Assembly: GCF_014200435.1 (NCBI RefSeq) | Contig: NZ_JACHBR010000001.1 | Location: forward strand, 5,646,001-5,710,000 | Source of the DNA: Sphaerisporangium krabiense | GTDB lineage: Bacteria; Actinomycetota; Actinomycetes; Streptosporangiales; Streptosporangiaceae | DNA: 64,000 nucleotides | Direction of reading: 5' to 3' | Shown here: one piece after another, positions 9,501 to 17,603 of the stretch | Layout of the letters: the number at the start of each line of letters is the position of its first letter | Numbering within the stretch: position 1 is the first letter of the stretch | Position numbers and translations under genes: made by a program | The notes under the pieces: generated by a model | Seen by the model: only the letters and a program-made list of their open reading frames with translations | Told to the model about the DNA's origin: nothing | Databases searched by the model: none

Positions 9501-12500
9501 CCGGGTCTGGGCGGGTACACCGAGATCGGCTCGACCCGCTACGAGTACACCACCCGCCAGGCGGGCGACGGGCCGGGCATCTACGACCCGCTGCTGATCA
9601 CCACCACCCGCCAGGTCGCCCGCGAGGCCGTCACCTCCGGCTTCCGCTACACCGACCAGCGCACCACCTACGACGCCTACGGCCTGCCCACCAAGGTCAA
9701 CGACTACGGCGACACCACCGACCCCGGCGACGACAGCTGCACCTCCACCACCTACGCCCGCGACACCGCCAGATGGCTGCTCGACTACCAGGCCACCGTG
9801 GAACGCAGAGCGGGGGAGGACTGCGCCGGCGGCGCCCTGCTGGCCAGGACCGTCACCCTGTACGACGGCGCCGCGGGACCGGCGGCCAACACCCCGAGCC
9901 GGGGCAACGCCACCGAGACCCGGGTGTACACCGGCGACGACGACTACGCGGCGACCCGGAGCGGCTATGACGGCTACGGGCGGGTCACCTCCAGCGTCGA
10001 CGCGGCCGGCAAGACGACCCGGTTCGCCTTCAGTCCGGCGACCGGCTGGCCGGCGGGCGGGGTGGTCACCACCAATCCGCTCGGGCACACCACGACCACC
10101 TGGCTGTCGCCGTACCACGGCCAACCCGTCCAGACCCGTGACCCTGACGGCAACGACACGGTCATGGACCACGACGCCCTCGGCCGGGCGACCGCGCTGT
10201 GGACGCCCCAGCAGCCCAGGAGCGGTGGCACCGCCGCCGCGTCCATCACCTACACCGTCCCCTTCGACGGCGCGCTCGGCCAGCCGACGGCGGCCGTGCG
10301 GACGACGCTGCGCCGGCTGCGGTCCGGCTCGGGCGCCACGGCCACCTGGCTGACCGCCCACACCTACATCGACGGCCTCGGCCGGGTCCGGGAGAACCAG
10401 TCGGCGTCCCCGGCGGGCGGGCGGATCGTCACCGTCACCGCCTACGACGCCCGCGGGCTGGCCGCCGCGGCGTCCGAGCCCGCGCACAACACCGCCGACC
10501 CGGGCTCGGGCCTGCTGAATCCCGCGCTCACCAGCCTGCCCCAATGGTCCAAGACCGTCCACGACGGCGCCGAGCGCGCGACGGCCGAGATCGAGTACTC
10601 GTTCGGCGGCGAGCTGCGGCGCACCACCACCGCCCACTACGGCGACCGCTACGACGTCCAGCCGCCCGCCGGCGGGAAGAGCGTCCACTGGACCGACGCC
10701 GACGACCGCGTCGTGAAGATCGAGGAGTGGACGGACGCCACGTCCCACAAGGACACCTCCTACGTCTACGACCGCGACGGCCGCCTGACGACGATGACGG
10801 ACGCCAACGGCAACGTGCGCAGGTTCGCCTACGACCTCGCCGGCCGCCGGACCGCCTCCCACGACCCCGACGCCGGAGACGTGGAACAGCACTACGACGC
10901 GGCGGGACGGGTGAGCTGGACCAAGGACGGGCGGGGCCAGAAGCTCTCCTACGGCTATGACGACCTCGGCAGGAGGACCGCGTTGTGGGCCGGGGACGAG
11001 GGGACCGGCACCAGGCTGGCCTCCTGGACCTACGACACGCTGGCCAAGGGCAAGCCGGTCTCCTCCACCCGCTACGTCGGCGGGGCCGCCTACACCGATC
11101 GGATCACCGGCTACGACACCATGGGCCGCCCGACCGGCTCCACCCTCACCATCCCCGCCTCCGAGGACCTGCTGGCCGGCGACTACACCTTCACCACCGC
11201 CTACGACGCCGCCGGCGAGATCACCGAGATGGGCATGCCCGCCGCCGGAGGGCTGCCCAAGGAGAAGGTGACCTTCACCTCCACCGACCTGGGGCTGCCC
11301 AAGGGCGTGGCGTCCGACTACGGGGGCGGATTCACCTACGTCAAGGACACCCGGTACACCCCGACGTCCCAGCTCGCGGAGCGTTCGTACGGCGCCACGG
11401 GGGCGATCAGGCGCGCCGTGGCCTGGGACGCGTCCACCGGCTGGATCTCGCGGGTCACCACGACCGCCAAGGCCGACACGAGCACGCCGGTGCTCGCCCA
11501 GGACGACCGGTACTCCTACGACGTCGCCGGCCGGATCACCCGCCTCCAGGACGCGGCGTCCGCCGTCGCCGGCGCGCCGCAGGGCCAGTCCGAGTGCTTC
11601 GCCTACGACGGCCTGCGCAGGCTCTCGGCGGCCTGGACCACGACCGCGTCCTCCTGCGCCGGCGGCGTGGCGGGCGCGGACGGGCTCGGCGCCGACCCGT
11701 ACCGGCAGCAGTACGCCTACGACCCGGTCGGCAACCTGACCACGCTGAACGACAACGGCCAGGTGTCCACCTACAGGTACCCCGCGCCGGGCGCCTCGGC
11801 CGTCCGCCCGAACGCCGTCACCTCCGTCGAGCGCCCTGGCGGCTCCGACACCTACGCCTACGACGGCGCGGGGCAGCTCGTGTCGCGCTCGGTGGCGGGC
11901 AAGCCGGCCGCCTTCCAGTGGAACGAGCTCGGCCAGATGGCGAAGGCCACCGTCGGCGGCCAGGACACCTCGATGGTCTACGACGCCGACGGCGAGCGGC
12001 TGATCCGCCGCGACCCCTCCGGCAAGGTGACGCTGTACGCCGGGGACATGGAGATCGAGCTCGCCGGGGGCAGGCTCACCGCCAAGCGGTACTACACCAC
12101 CCCCGACGGCGCCCTGGTCGCGGTGCGCACCGGCGGTTCGGAGCTGAAGTGGCTGACCTCAGGGGCGCACGGCAGCATGCAACTGGCCATCGACGACGCC
12201 ACCGGCCGCGTCGACAGGGAGCGATACCTGCCGTACGGCGCGCGTCGCGGCGCCGACGACCTGCCGTTCACCGACCGCGGCTTCCTCGGGAAGATCGAGG
12301 ACGACCAGACCGGCCTCGACTACCTGTCGGCCCGCTACTACGACCCCGCGCTCGCGAAGTTCGTCTCCACCGACCCCCTGCTCGACCTGACCAGACCGGG
12401 CTGGGCCAACCCCTACGCCTACGCGGGCGGCGACCCGGTCGGACTGTCCGACCCGACCGGTCTGCGGCCCGCGCCCCTACCCCCGTCCGGTCCGTGCGAC

Positions 12501-13619
12501 AAGCCCAACAGCCTCGCGTGCGCCAAGTACAAGGCCGACCTGGCGAAGGGCAAGGTCAAGGACTGGGAGAAGCGGCTCCTCGACGCGCTCATGGCCCTCG
12601 GCAAGATCGCCGCGGACGAGCTCGGCATCACCGCGGGCATCGAATGCCTCACCACGGGCGACCTCGGCGCGTGCGGCGAGACGGCGCTCAACATCCTCGG
12701 CTCGCTCGCCGGCGGCCTGGTGGCCAAACTCGGCGTCAAGTACGCGCTGCCCTGGAAGTGGAAGAAGGGCGTGCGGCTCGCCGAGTCGGTCTGGAAGCAC
12801 GCCCGTCAGGCGATCGACTCCTTCAAGGGCTGGGTGAGGTCGAAGGACGAGCTGAAGGCGGCGGAGGGCGTCGTCGGCAAGATCATAAAATCCTGCAGCA
12901 GCTTCGTGCCGGGGACCGAGGTTCTCATGGCCGACGGCACGCGCAAGGACATCGAGGACGTACGCGCCGGGGACGAGGTGCTCGCCACGGACCCGCAGAC
13001 CGGTGTGACGGCGGCGAAACGGGTCATCGCCGTCGTCACGAGCGCCGGGACGAAGAACCTCGTACGCGTCACCCTCGCAGTCCCCGGTTCGCGAGGCGCC
13101 ACCGACGTCGTCGCCACCGGCACCCACCCGTTCTGGGTCGCCGGCGAAGGCCACTGGCTCAACGCGTCCGACCTACGGCCCGGAATGACGCTGCGGGACG
13201 CCGACGGGAGTGCCGTCACGGTGCTCGGCGTGGTCAAGTACCAGGTCGCGGGTCAGCGGGTGCACAATCTCACCGTCGAGGACGTCCACACCTACCATGT
13301 GGCGGCGGGAACGGCCGATGTCCTGGTCCACAACGCGGGCGCGTGCTCTCTCGCCCAGGCCGGTGAGGTGCTCGCCGACCGGTGGGGCAAGAATCGCGTG
13401 ACCGTTCAGTCGGGCGACGTGCGGTACGCCGTCGACCTCCGGGGAAGGTCGCACTTCGACAAGAAGACCGGCACGTACATCGACACACCCCACGTCAAGA
13501 TCTACCGCTACCACCGGGGGCCGAACGGACGCGGAGGCTGGCAGGCCGAAGACACCCGTGCCGCCACCTGGGCCGACCTGAGAATGGTCAGGAAGTACTT
13601 CGAGAAACTAGGCAAGTAG
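6561..13619 (+). CDS. Secreted RHS/YD-repeat polymorphic toxin with chitin-binding-type module, Hint domain and C-terminal toxin
   Basis: This is a 2,352-residue secreted toxin-delivery protein. GTG 6561 follows CGGAGG by 7 nt. A signal peptide (residues ~1-28) leads into an SpvB-like section (FSYSYPIPLPPSVAGEAPEL near 260), then many YD repeats (patterns such as YDAxGR) that should form the RHS cocoon. Residues 912-960 (CTYPAW to WKDLGDC) look like a type 5/12 chitin-binding module followed by a Pro/Thr linker. The RHS core (GLDYLSARYYDP) lies near 1910-1960. A Hint domain runs from Cys2112 (FVPGTEVLMADG, THPFW) to VHN at 2256-2258. The last 94 residues are the toxin (DLRGRSHFDKKTG, TPHV), resembling polymorphic toxin type 24 from memory. 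An immunity candidate follows 22 nt later. Confidence 0.9.
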   Translation: MRLQRVRIWLPAILSMALLISSVDAVTDLTAPAVSSAESPVEPSVEGRPIREVAAVRGAEDTAPVTGPATRSATPPGAGAAEVAVGAAPARAAGLPITVRKAAGTDAPGRVRVESLGADAVERLGGTAVGLRVTRADGGPRPARVRIGVDYSTFAAAFPAGAASRLGVIEMPACVLAARPDAACAKAAERARVVPSGDDAAARRVTVDVEAAPDGSPAAGKVYALTSLAAAGDPGEGTTNFAATDLKAAGSWQVGLSGGGFSYSYPIPLPPSVAGEAPELALSYSSSAVDGLTNYTNNQASVAGMGWEISPGFIERRFRPCADDAEETTKNTEQRDWKHQCWESPDENDGDPATTDHTTSHLTLSIEGKSSPIVKDRTSGGWKTVEDYGWKIDYQPSAATGQPYWTVTTTDGTLYRFGYNRDAMWQTAYVGDDPGEPCKDRYSKTGLPGLCDAPWRWNLDQRIDPDGNVADYTFDREENWYCKVVGALCQPGPFGDGREFRVPYDRGGHLAQVAYGRNVNVAGSAHTAKVVFNAVDRGRPPASGAPWDDDTPKDLDCPSSPRDVITACDTPGPAFYISKRLDTVVTSVLNASGGWDEVYRLEAGYKWVYTQILQSLPPAGPVLWLDTLRPVGLAGTGPDIPMPPVDFEATLLDNRADHDDAQGRPRLRMPRISSVYNGLGGRTDVTYGQANPCPVPSGYPTTGWDTGARDCYQATLGTYYDDGGMRHTSRAVYMKWLVTQVVDKDLVGGSPDVPIRYEYLGAPAWARAFDYARADTTPGVLCSPPSTGSCKTLVEDWDQFRGYQTVRTVKGAGSGPDDFTVNTSTFYRGMYDDVRADGVRKGARITDFDGNARDDLRALAGRTLQEQSWRATTVNGAAPERATPGTAAGPRPGDAETARPGPGKAGTAALGCTYPAWQQFASYTKGAKVSWTGHHWEALGPSVSAEPGKVSGAWKDLGDCAAGPTPTPTPTGGPTTPPGGPGLGGYTEIGSTRYEYTTRQAGDGPGIYDPLLITTTRQVAREAVTSGFRYTDQRTTYDAYGLPTKVNDYGDTTDPGDDSCTSTTYARDTARWLLDYQATVERRAGEDCAGGALLARTVTLYDGAAGPAANTPSRGNATETRVYTGDDDYAATRSGYDGYGRVTSSVDAAGKTTRFAFSPATGWPAGGVVTTNPLGHTTTTWLSPYHGQPVQTRDPDGNDTVMDHDALGRATALWTPQQPRSGGTAAASITYTVPFDGALGQPTAAVRTTLRRLRSGSGATATWLTAHTYIDGLGRVRENQSASPAGGRIVTVTAYDARGLAAAASEPAHNTADPGSGLLNPALTSLPQWSKTVHDGAERATAEIEYSFGGELRRTTTAHYGDRYDVQPPAGGKSVHWTDADDRVVKIEEWTDATSHKDTSYVYDRDGRLTTMTDANGNVRRFAYDLAGRRTASHDPDAGDVEQHYDAAGRVSWTKDGRGQKLSYGYDDLGRRTALWAGDEGTGTRLASWTYDTLAKGKPVSSTRYVGGAAYTDRITGYDTMGRPTGSTLTIPASEDLLAGDYTFTTAYDAAGEITEMGMPAAGGLPKEKVTFTSTDLGLPKGVASDYGGGFTYVKDTRYTPTSQLAERSYGATGAIRRAVAWDASTGWISRVTTTAKADTSTPVLAQDDRYSYDVAGRITRLQDAASAVAGAPQGQSECFAYDGLRRLSAAWTTTASSCAGGVAGADGLGADPYRQQYAYDPVGNLTTLNDNGQVSTYRYPAPGASAVRPNAVTSVERPGGSDTYAYDGAGQLVSRSVAGKPAAFQWNELGQMAKATVGGQDTSMVYDADGERLIRRDPSGKVTLYAGDMEIELAGGRLTAKRYYTTPDGALVAVRTGGSELKWLTSGAHGSMQLAIDDATGRVDRERYLPYGARRGADDLPFTDRGFLGKIEDDQTGLDYLSARYYDPALAKFVSTDPLLDLTRPGWANPYAYAGGDPVGLSDPTGLRPAPLPPSGPCDKPNSLACAKYKADLAKGKVKDWEKRLLDALMALGKIAADELGITAGIECLTTGDLGACGETALNILGSLAGGLVAKLGVKYALPWKWKKGVRLAESVWKHARQAIDSFKGWVRSKDELKAAEGVVGKIIKSCSSFVPGTEVLMADGTRKDIEDVRAGDEVLATDPQTGVTAAKRVIAVVTSAGTKNLVRVTLAVPGSRGATDVVATGTHPFWVAGEGHWLNASDLRPGMTLRDADGSAVTVLGVVKYQVAGQRVHNLTVEDVHTYHVAAGTADVLVHNAGACSLAQAGEVLADRWGKNRVTVQSGDVRYAVDLRGRSHFDKKTGTYIDTPHVKIYRYHRGPNGRGGWQAEDTRAATWADLRMVRKYFEKLGK
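9294..9521 (+). other. Coding segment for a CBM5/12-like carbohydrate-binding module plus Pro/Thr linker inside the RHS gene
   Basis: The 49 residues (912-960) begin and end with Cys and have the aromatic spacing of chitin-binding type 3 modules: AW, then Y..G..V.W.G..WEA, a Pro, then W and LG.C. A PTPTPTPTGG-rich linker follows, as in secreted chitinases. This is unusual for the middle of an RHS barrel. Confidence 0.7.
12894..13334 (+). other. Hint (intein-like) autocleavage domain segment
   Basis: It opens with nucleophile Cys2112, followed by FVPGTEVLMADGTRK, an internal TGTHPFW block and the C-terminal VHN, after which comes Ala rather than Cys/Ser/Thr. A Hint lacking the downstream splicing nucleophile is expected to cleave and release the C-terminal toxin rather than splice. 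Confidence 0.8.
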
Positions 13620-13641
13620 GGCACACGGTGAGCATCTGATC

Positions 13642-14028
13642 ATGGCCGAGTTCCTGGGTCTGGACCCCTGGCACGACGAGGGCCCGGTAGTCGACTTCTC
13701 GACACCGACCGGCATCGTCGACCTGCACAACAACGCGACGGTCGAGCAAGTGATCTTCGCGCCACGCGAGGCGGTCCTGCGGATACTCTTCCGGTACGCG
13801 GAGGACTGGCGCACGATCGACACCGAGGGCCGTCTCGTCGAACTCGAATTCCGCGAGGTCAGAGATTTGCGCATCGCCCAGGCCGCCGACTACGACCCAA
13901 GATCCTCCACCACCTTGGAAGGGCTGGTCCACCGTCTCGAAGGCCCCATGTCCGCCTTCGAGGTGGACATGGGAGACATCACATGCTCACTACTCGCCGG
14001 AGCACTGACCCTGCACCTGCCGGAGTGA
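13642..14028 (+). CDS. Candidate immunity protein for the RHS toxin
   Basis: This is a 128-residue acidic soluble protein of no family I recognise. It begins 22 nt after the toxin gene with a weak GGTGAG 9 nt upstream. It has no signal peptide or membrane segment, so it would stay in the cytoplasm, where an immunity protein must act. Position immediately downstream of the toxin-coding 3' end, small size, acidity and a terminator right after it fit the standard toxin-immunity layout. The assignment rests on context only. Confidence 0.65.
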   Translation: MAEFLGLDPWHDEGPVVDFSTPTGIVDLHNNATVEQVIFAPREAVLRILFRYAEDWRTIDTEGRLVELEFREVRDLRIAQAADYDPRSSTTLEGLVHRLEGPMSAFEVDMGDITCSLLAGALTLHLPE

Positions 14029-14041
14029 CCCACCCCGTCGC

Positions 14042-14069
14042 CCGTCGCCCTCCCGGCGCCGGGCGACGG
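14042..14069 (+). terminator. Terminator after the toxin-immunity pair
   Basis: A perfect 9-bp stem CCGTCGCCC/GGGCGACGG (14042-14050 with 14061-14069) has a 10-nt loop and starts 14 nt after the stop. An extra copy of the left arm at 14035-14043 offers an alternative pairing. Confidence 0.7.
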
Positions 14070-14364
14070 CCGCACGGGCCGCCACCGTCCCATGCCGATA
14101 CCGGTGCGCAAGTTCATGGTCGAGGCGTGGTCGGCGCAAGAGTTCGCGCAGTGGTGCTCAGAGCAACCGCGTCGAGGTTCGGTTCGATGGTGCCACCGTG
14201 TGGCTGCGCTCAGAGTCGCGAAGTTCGCTCTGGCGAGCGCGATGTCGATTCCGTGGATGGTTGGGGGAGGCAAGTATGAGGCAAGAGACCTGACCGTGCC
14301 GTTCGCTCGCTGATCGGCGTCCGGTTGAGGACTGCTCAAAGGACTGGCAGTCCAACGAACTTTG
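14070..14364. other. AT-richer stretch without a supported gene
   Basis: This belongs to a ~1-kb segment (about 14.1-15.1 kb) that is clearly less GC-rich than the rest of the window. A 73-codon frame (14092-14313, plus strand) encodes sequence I cannot place and has no Shine-Dalgarno. It may be debris of an acquired gene. No inverted terminal repeats or transposase remains are recognisable. Confidence 0.4.
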
Positions 14365-14973
14365 TCATTCGTTTCTGTTGAGGAACGTGATCAGATCCTC
14401 GTTCTCCGAAGGTGTCCGGAAACCAACGTTCCGGCGAGCCAGCTCACGTAGCGTTGGGGAACGATAAGGCTTGGGCAGAACTGCCGACCCTATACTGTCC
14501 TGCCATACTGTCCCTGCAATCAAGACCGATCCGTCTATGGCCGACATGGCAAATCCTGGATGACCATATTCTGATCCGAGAACGCCGGACGCCGCCCCTG
14601 CGCCTGCGAGATCCCACTCGTCTGACAGTTCCACCAATCCCCACGAGTGCTCCCACCATGCAGGGTCTTCCCAGTCGTCGGCTTCCTCGCGAGCGCTGTT
14701 GAAGGCTGGATCAATGGCGGGGGTCAATGAGACCAGGAAACGGCGATCCGCCGAAAAAAGCCCGTACTCGGTAGATAGTTCGTACCAGTCGGCATTGAAC
14801 TTCCCGACGCGTTGCGGGTCGTCAAGTCCGACAACCCGGTCTCGTCGCCCCTCCTCCGGGCTGCACGAGGTCGCCATTCCCGCGATGAAGGCAGGAATCC
14901 CGGTCCTACGTGTAAGGCAGACAAACCTCATGCCGAAGCCCGCCATCAACCTCGCCACCAGCTCTTCGTTCAA
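14365..14973 (-). CDS. Hypothetical protein of unknown family inserted in a broken hydrolase gene
   Basis: I do not recognise this 202-residue acidic, Trp-rich protein (for example DWEDPAWWEHSWG in the middle). The frame is open to 15294, but everything upstream of about residue 108 of that frame matches alpha/beta-hydrolase remains. A GGAGG sits close before an in-frame TTG at 14973, which would give an independent start; an internal ATG 10 codons later is an alternative. Base composition is lower in GC than its neighbours, suggesting transfer. Lying near an RHS toxin, it could be an orphan immunity-type gene (inference). Confidence 0.45.
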   Translation of the reverse strand: MNEELVARLMAGFGMRFVCLTRRTGIPAFIAGMATSCSPEEGRRDRVVGLDDPQRVGKFNADWYELSTEYGLFSADRRFLVSLTPAIDPAFNSAREEADDWEDPAWWEHSWGLVELSDEWDLAGAGAASGVLGSEYGHPGFAMSAIDGSVLIAGTVWQDSIGSAVLPKPYRSPTLRELARRNVGFRTPSENEDLITFLNRNE

Positions 14974-15374
14974 TACTTCCTCCGGCCTGCCTGGGAATCG
15001 TGAGCATCCAAGCCGCTCGGCGTAGAACCCCCGGTCGGGCAGCACGAACGTGACCGGGCACCTGATCCGCGCGTACACGTCCACGCTCGGATGGATCACC
15101 GCGTCCGGAGCGGGCGCGCTGACGGTGGCGATCTCCTCGATGGCCGGGCGGCGTTCCCAGAGTCCGTCCGCGCGACGCAGGAAGGCGCGCAGCGTGACCT
15201 CACGCACCGCCACCAGGCGACAGTGATCCACCAGACGGGACGCCACCTCCGTCCACACCGCGGCGTTGTGACCGCTGCCATGGACCAGCGACACGCCCGT
15301 GGTCCCTGGCCGCCGAAGTCCAGCCCCGCCGGCACGCCGTCGCCGACGGGGAACTCGATCTGCCTTACCGACAT
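14974..15374 (-). pseudogene. Alpha/beta-hydrolase remnant (frameshifted and internally deleted)
   Basis: An ATG at 15374 opens a hydrolase-like N-terminus (VRQIEFPVGDGVPAGLDFGGQG). The expected continuation, GVSLVHGSGHNAAVW (oxyanion-hole HG), lies in another frame from about 15298, so one base appears lost near 15298-15304. After VDHCRLVAVRE the sequence jumps directly to the fold's C-terminal part (DVYARIRCPVTFVLPDRGFY). The central region with the GxSxG nucleophile is missing. The remnant then runs in frame into the unrelated gene ending at 14365. It is not expected to give an active enzyme. Confidence 0.7.
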
Positions 15375-15472
15375 CTTCGACACCCTGCCCGTCGGTACCC
15401 GAGCAAGGCGACCCGTTGACACCGTCGTCCGGGTCCTGGCCGCCGGCCTCCCGGCTCCGACGTGTGGTCCGG

Positions 15473-16507
15473 TCAGGCGAGGGCGGGGTCGAGGACGATG
15501 TCCTCGCCGTGGGTGGTGGGGGCCTCGGGGTAGTGGCAGGCCGTCAGGTGGCCCTCGTGGTTGCCGTCCAGGCGGACCAGGGGGGGCTCCTCGGTGGCGC
15601 ACTTGTCCTGGGCCTTCCAGCAGCGGGTGCGGAAGCGGCAGCCGGACGGGGGGTCGATGGGGGAGGGGACGTCGCCGGCGAGGCGGATGCGCTCGGTCGT
15701 GGCGTCCTCGCCGGGGTTGACCTCGGGGACGGCGGAGAGGAGGGCGTGGGTGTAGGGGTGGCGTGGGCGCTCGTAGATGGACGTGCGGTCGCCGACCTCG
15801 ACGATCTTGCCGAGGTACATGACCGCGACGCGCTGGGAGAAGTGCCGCACCACGGCCAGGTCGTGGGCGATGAACAGGAACGCGATGCCGAGGTCCCGCT
15901 GGAGTTGCTGCAGCAGGTTCACCACCTGGGCCTGGATCGAGACGTCCAGGGCCGAGACCGGCTCGTCGGCGACGATCAGGCGCGGCTCCAGGGCGAGGGC
16001 GCGGGCGACGCCGATGCGCTGGCGCTGGCCGCCGGAGAACTCGTGCGGGAACCGGTTGTAGTGCTCGGGGTTGAGCCCGACGATCTCCAGCAGCTCGCGC
16101 ACGCGCTTCTGCCGCCCGCCGGGCGGGGTGATGCCGTTGACCTCCATGGGGCCGCTGATGATGGCCCCGACCGTGTGCCGGGGGTTGAGCGACGAGTACG
16201 GGTCCTGGAAGATCATCTGGATCTCGGACCTGATCGGCTTCAGCTCGCGCCGGCTCGCGTGGGAGATGTCCTTGCCCTTGTACGCGATGGTGCCCGCCGT
16301 CGGCTCCAGCAGCCGTGACACCAGGCGGCCCGTCGTCGACTTGCCGCAGCCGGACTCGCCCACCAGGCCGAGGGTCTCGCCCGCGCCGACCGAGAGGTCG
16401 ATGCCGTCCACGGCGTGCACGCGCCCGACCTGGCGCTTGAAGACCAGCCCGCCGAGGACGGGGAAGTGCTTGGTCAGGCCGGACAGCTCCAGCAGGGTCT
16501 CGGTCAC
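15473..16507 (-). CDS. Peptide ABC transporter ATP-binding protein (DppF/OppF type)
   Basis: This is one of two nucleotide-binding subunits energising uptake of di-/oligopeptides. The 344-residue product has Walker A GESGCGKST, signature FSGGQRQR, Walker B (LIVADEP) and the C-terminal oligopeptide-transporter extension with RCWKAQDKC. The GTG start overlaps the stop of the preceding ATPase gene by 4 nt (GTGA); the longer upstream frame is a shadow. It is the last gene of the five-gene minus-strand operon. Confidence 0.93.
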   Translation of the reverse strand: MTETLLELSGLTKHFPVLGGLVFKRQVGRVHAVDGIDLSVGAGETLGLVGESGCGKSTTGRLVSRLLEPTAGTIAYKGKDISHASRRELKPIRSEIQMIFQDPYSSLNPRHTVGAIISGPMEVNGITPPGGRQKRVRELLEIVGLNPEHYNRFPHEFSGGQRQRIGVARALALEPRLIVADEPVSALDVSIQAQVVNLLQQLQRDLGIAFLFIAHDLAVVRHFSQRVAVMYLGKIVEVGDRTSIYERPRHPYTHALLSAVPEVNPGEDATTERIRLAGDVPSPIDPPSGCRFRTRCWKAQDKCATEEPPLVRLDGNHEGHLTACHYPEAPTTHGEDIVLDPALA

Positions 16508-17568
16508 AGGCGTTCCTTGATCGTGCCGTCGAAGATTTCCCGCTTCTGGGCGAGGGTCAGGTAGCAGGCGTCGCGGTGTCCCTCGGCGGGGGAGAGCTCG
16601 GGGCGCTCGGTGGCGCACACGTCCGAGCCGACCCGCGCCATGTGGTCGCACCGGGGGTGGAAGGGGCAGCCGGACGGGGGCGCGAGCAGGCTGGGCGGGG
16701 TGCCGCGCACCGGCAGCAGGGGGATGTCGACGTTGGAGCCCAGCTTGGGCATCGATCCGAGCAGCCCCCAGGTGTAGGGGTGGCGGGGTTCGCGCAGCAC
16801 CTCGCGCACCGTCCCCTGCTCGATGGCGCGGCCCGCGTACATGACCAGCACGTCGTGCGCGGTCCTGGCCACCACGCCGAGGTCGTGGGTGATGAGGATG
16901 ATCGAGGTGCCGAACTGCTGCTGGAGGTCCTTGAGCAGGTCGAGGATCTGCGCCTGCACGGTGACGTCCAGCGCCGTCGTGGGCTCGTCGGCGATGAGCA
17001 GGTCGGGGTCGCAGACCAGCGCCATCGCGATCATGACCCGCTGGCGCATGCCGCCGGAGAACTGGTGCGGGTAGTCGTCCACCCGCGTCCTGGCGTGCGG
17101 GATGCCGACGCGCTCCAGCATCTCGACCGCGCGGTCGCGCGCCTCGCGCTTCCCCACGCCCTTGTGCTTGCGGTACACCTCGGAGATCTGGCGGCCGACC
17201 GTGTGGTACGGCGACAGCGAGGTCAGCGGGTCCTGGAAGATCATGGCGATGCGGTTGCCGCGCAGCCGCTCCAGGGTGTGCCGGCTCGCCTGGAGCAGGT
17301 CCTCGCCCTCCAGCAGGATCTGCCCGCCGAGCGAGGTGTACGCCCGGTCGTGCAGCCCGAGGATGGCCAGGTTGGACACCGACTTGCCCGACCCGGACTC
17401 GCCGACGATGCCGAGCGTGGTGCCCTTGGCCAGGTCGAACGACAGGTTGTCCACGGCGTGGACGACGCCGTCCTCGGTGGAGAACTCGACCGTCAGGTCG
17501 CGCACCGACAGGAACGGCGCACGGCCGCCGGCGGCCGCGGGCTCGCGCTCCCAGGTCACGGTGGTCAC
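16504..17568 (-). CDS. Peptide ABC transporter ATP-binding protein (DppD/OppD type)
   Basis: This is the second ATPase subunit of the peptide importer. It has Walker A GESGSGKS, signature [15 protein letters not shown], Walker B LLIADEP and the Cys-containing C-terminal extension [13 protein letters not shown]. Two starts are possible: GTG 17568 with AAGGAG 6 nt upstream (chosen, 354 residues), or ATG 17607, which overlaps the permease stop as ATGA but lacks a Shine-Dalgarno (367 residues). Confidence 0.93.
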   Translation of the reverse strand: MTTVTWEREPAAAGGRAPFLSVRDLTVEFSTEDGVVHAVDNLSFDLAKGTTLGIVGESGSGKSVSNLAILGLHDRAYTSLGGQILLEGEDLLQASRHTLERLRGNRIAMIFQDPLTSLSPYHTVGRQISEVYRKHKGVGKREARDRAVEMLERVGIPHARTRVDDYPHQFSGGMRQRVMIAMALVCDPDLLIADEPTTALDVTVQAQILDLLKDLQQQFGTSIILITHDLGVVARTAHDVLVMYAGRAIEQGTVREVLREPRHPYTWGLLGSMPKLGSNVDIPLLPVRGTPPSLLAPPSGCPFHPRCDHMARVGSDVCATERPELSPAEGHRDACYLTLAQKREIFDGTIKERL

Positions 17569-17603
17569 GGGCCGCTCCTTCGCGTTCTCGGGGCGCGCGC
17601 CGG

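Noticed and set aside
6612-10892. 1,426-codon open frame antisense to the RHS gene
   Set aside because: It is a codon-shadow of high third-position GC: low-complexity Gly/Val/Arg/Ala sequence without motifs, opposite a gene with clear domains.
14092-14313. 73-codon frame behind the toxin-immunity terminator
   Set aside because: No ribosome-binding site and no similarity I recognise; kept only as possible debris.
14029-15374. Insertion sequence as cause of the gene wreckage
   Set aside because: I found no transposase fragment, terminal inverted repeats or target-site duplication.
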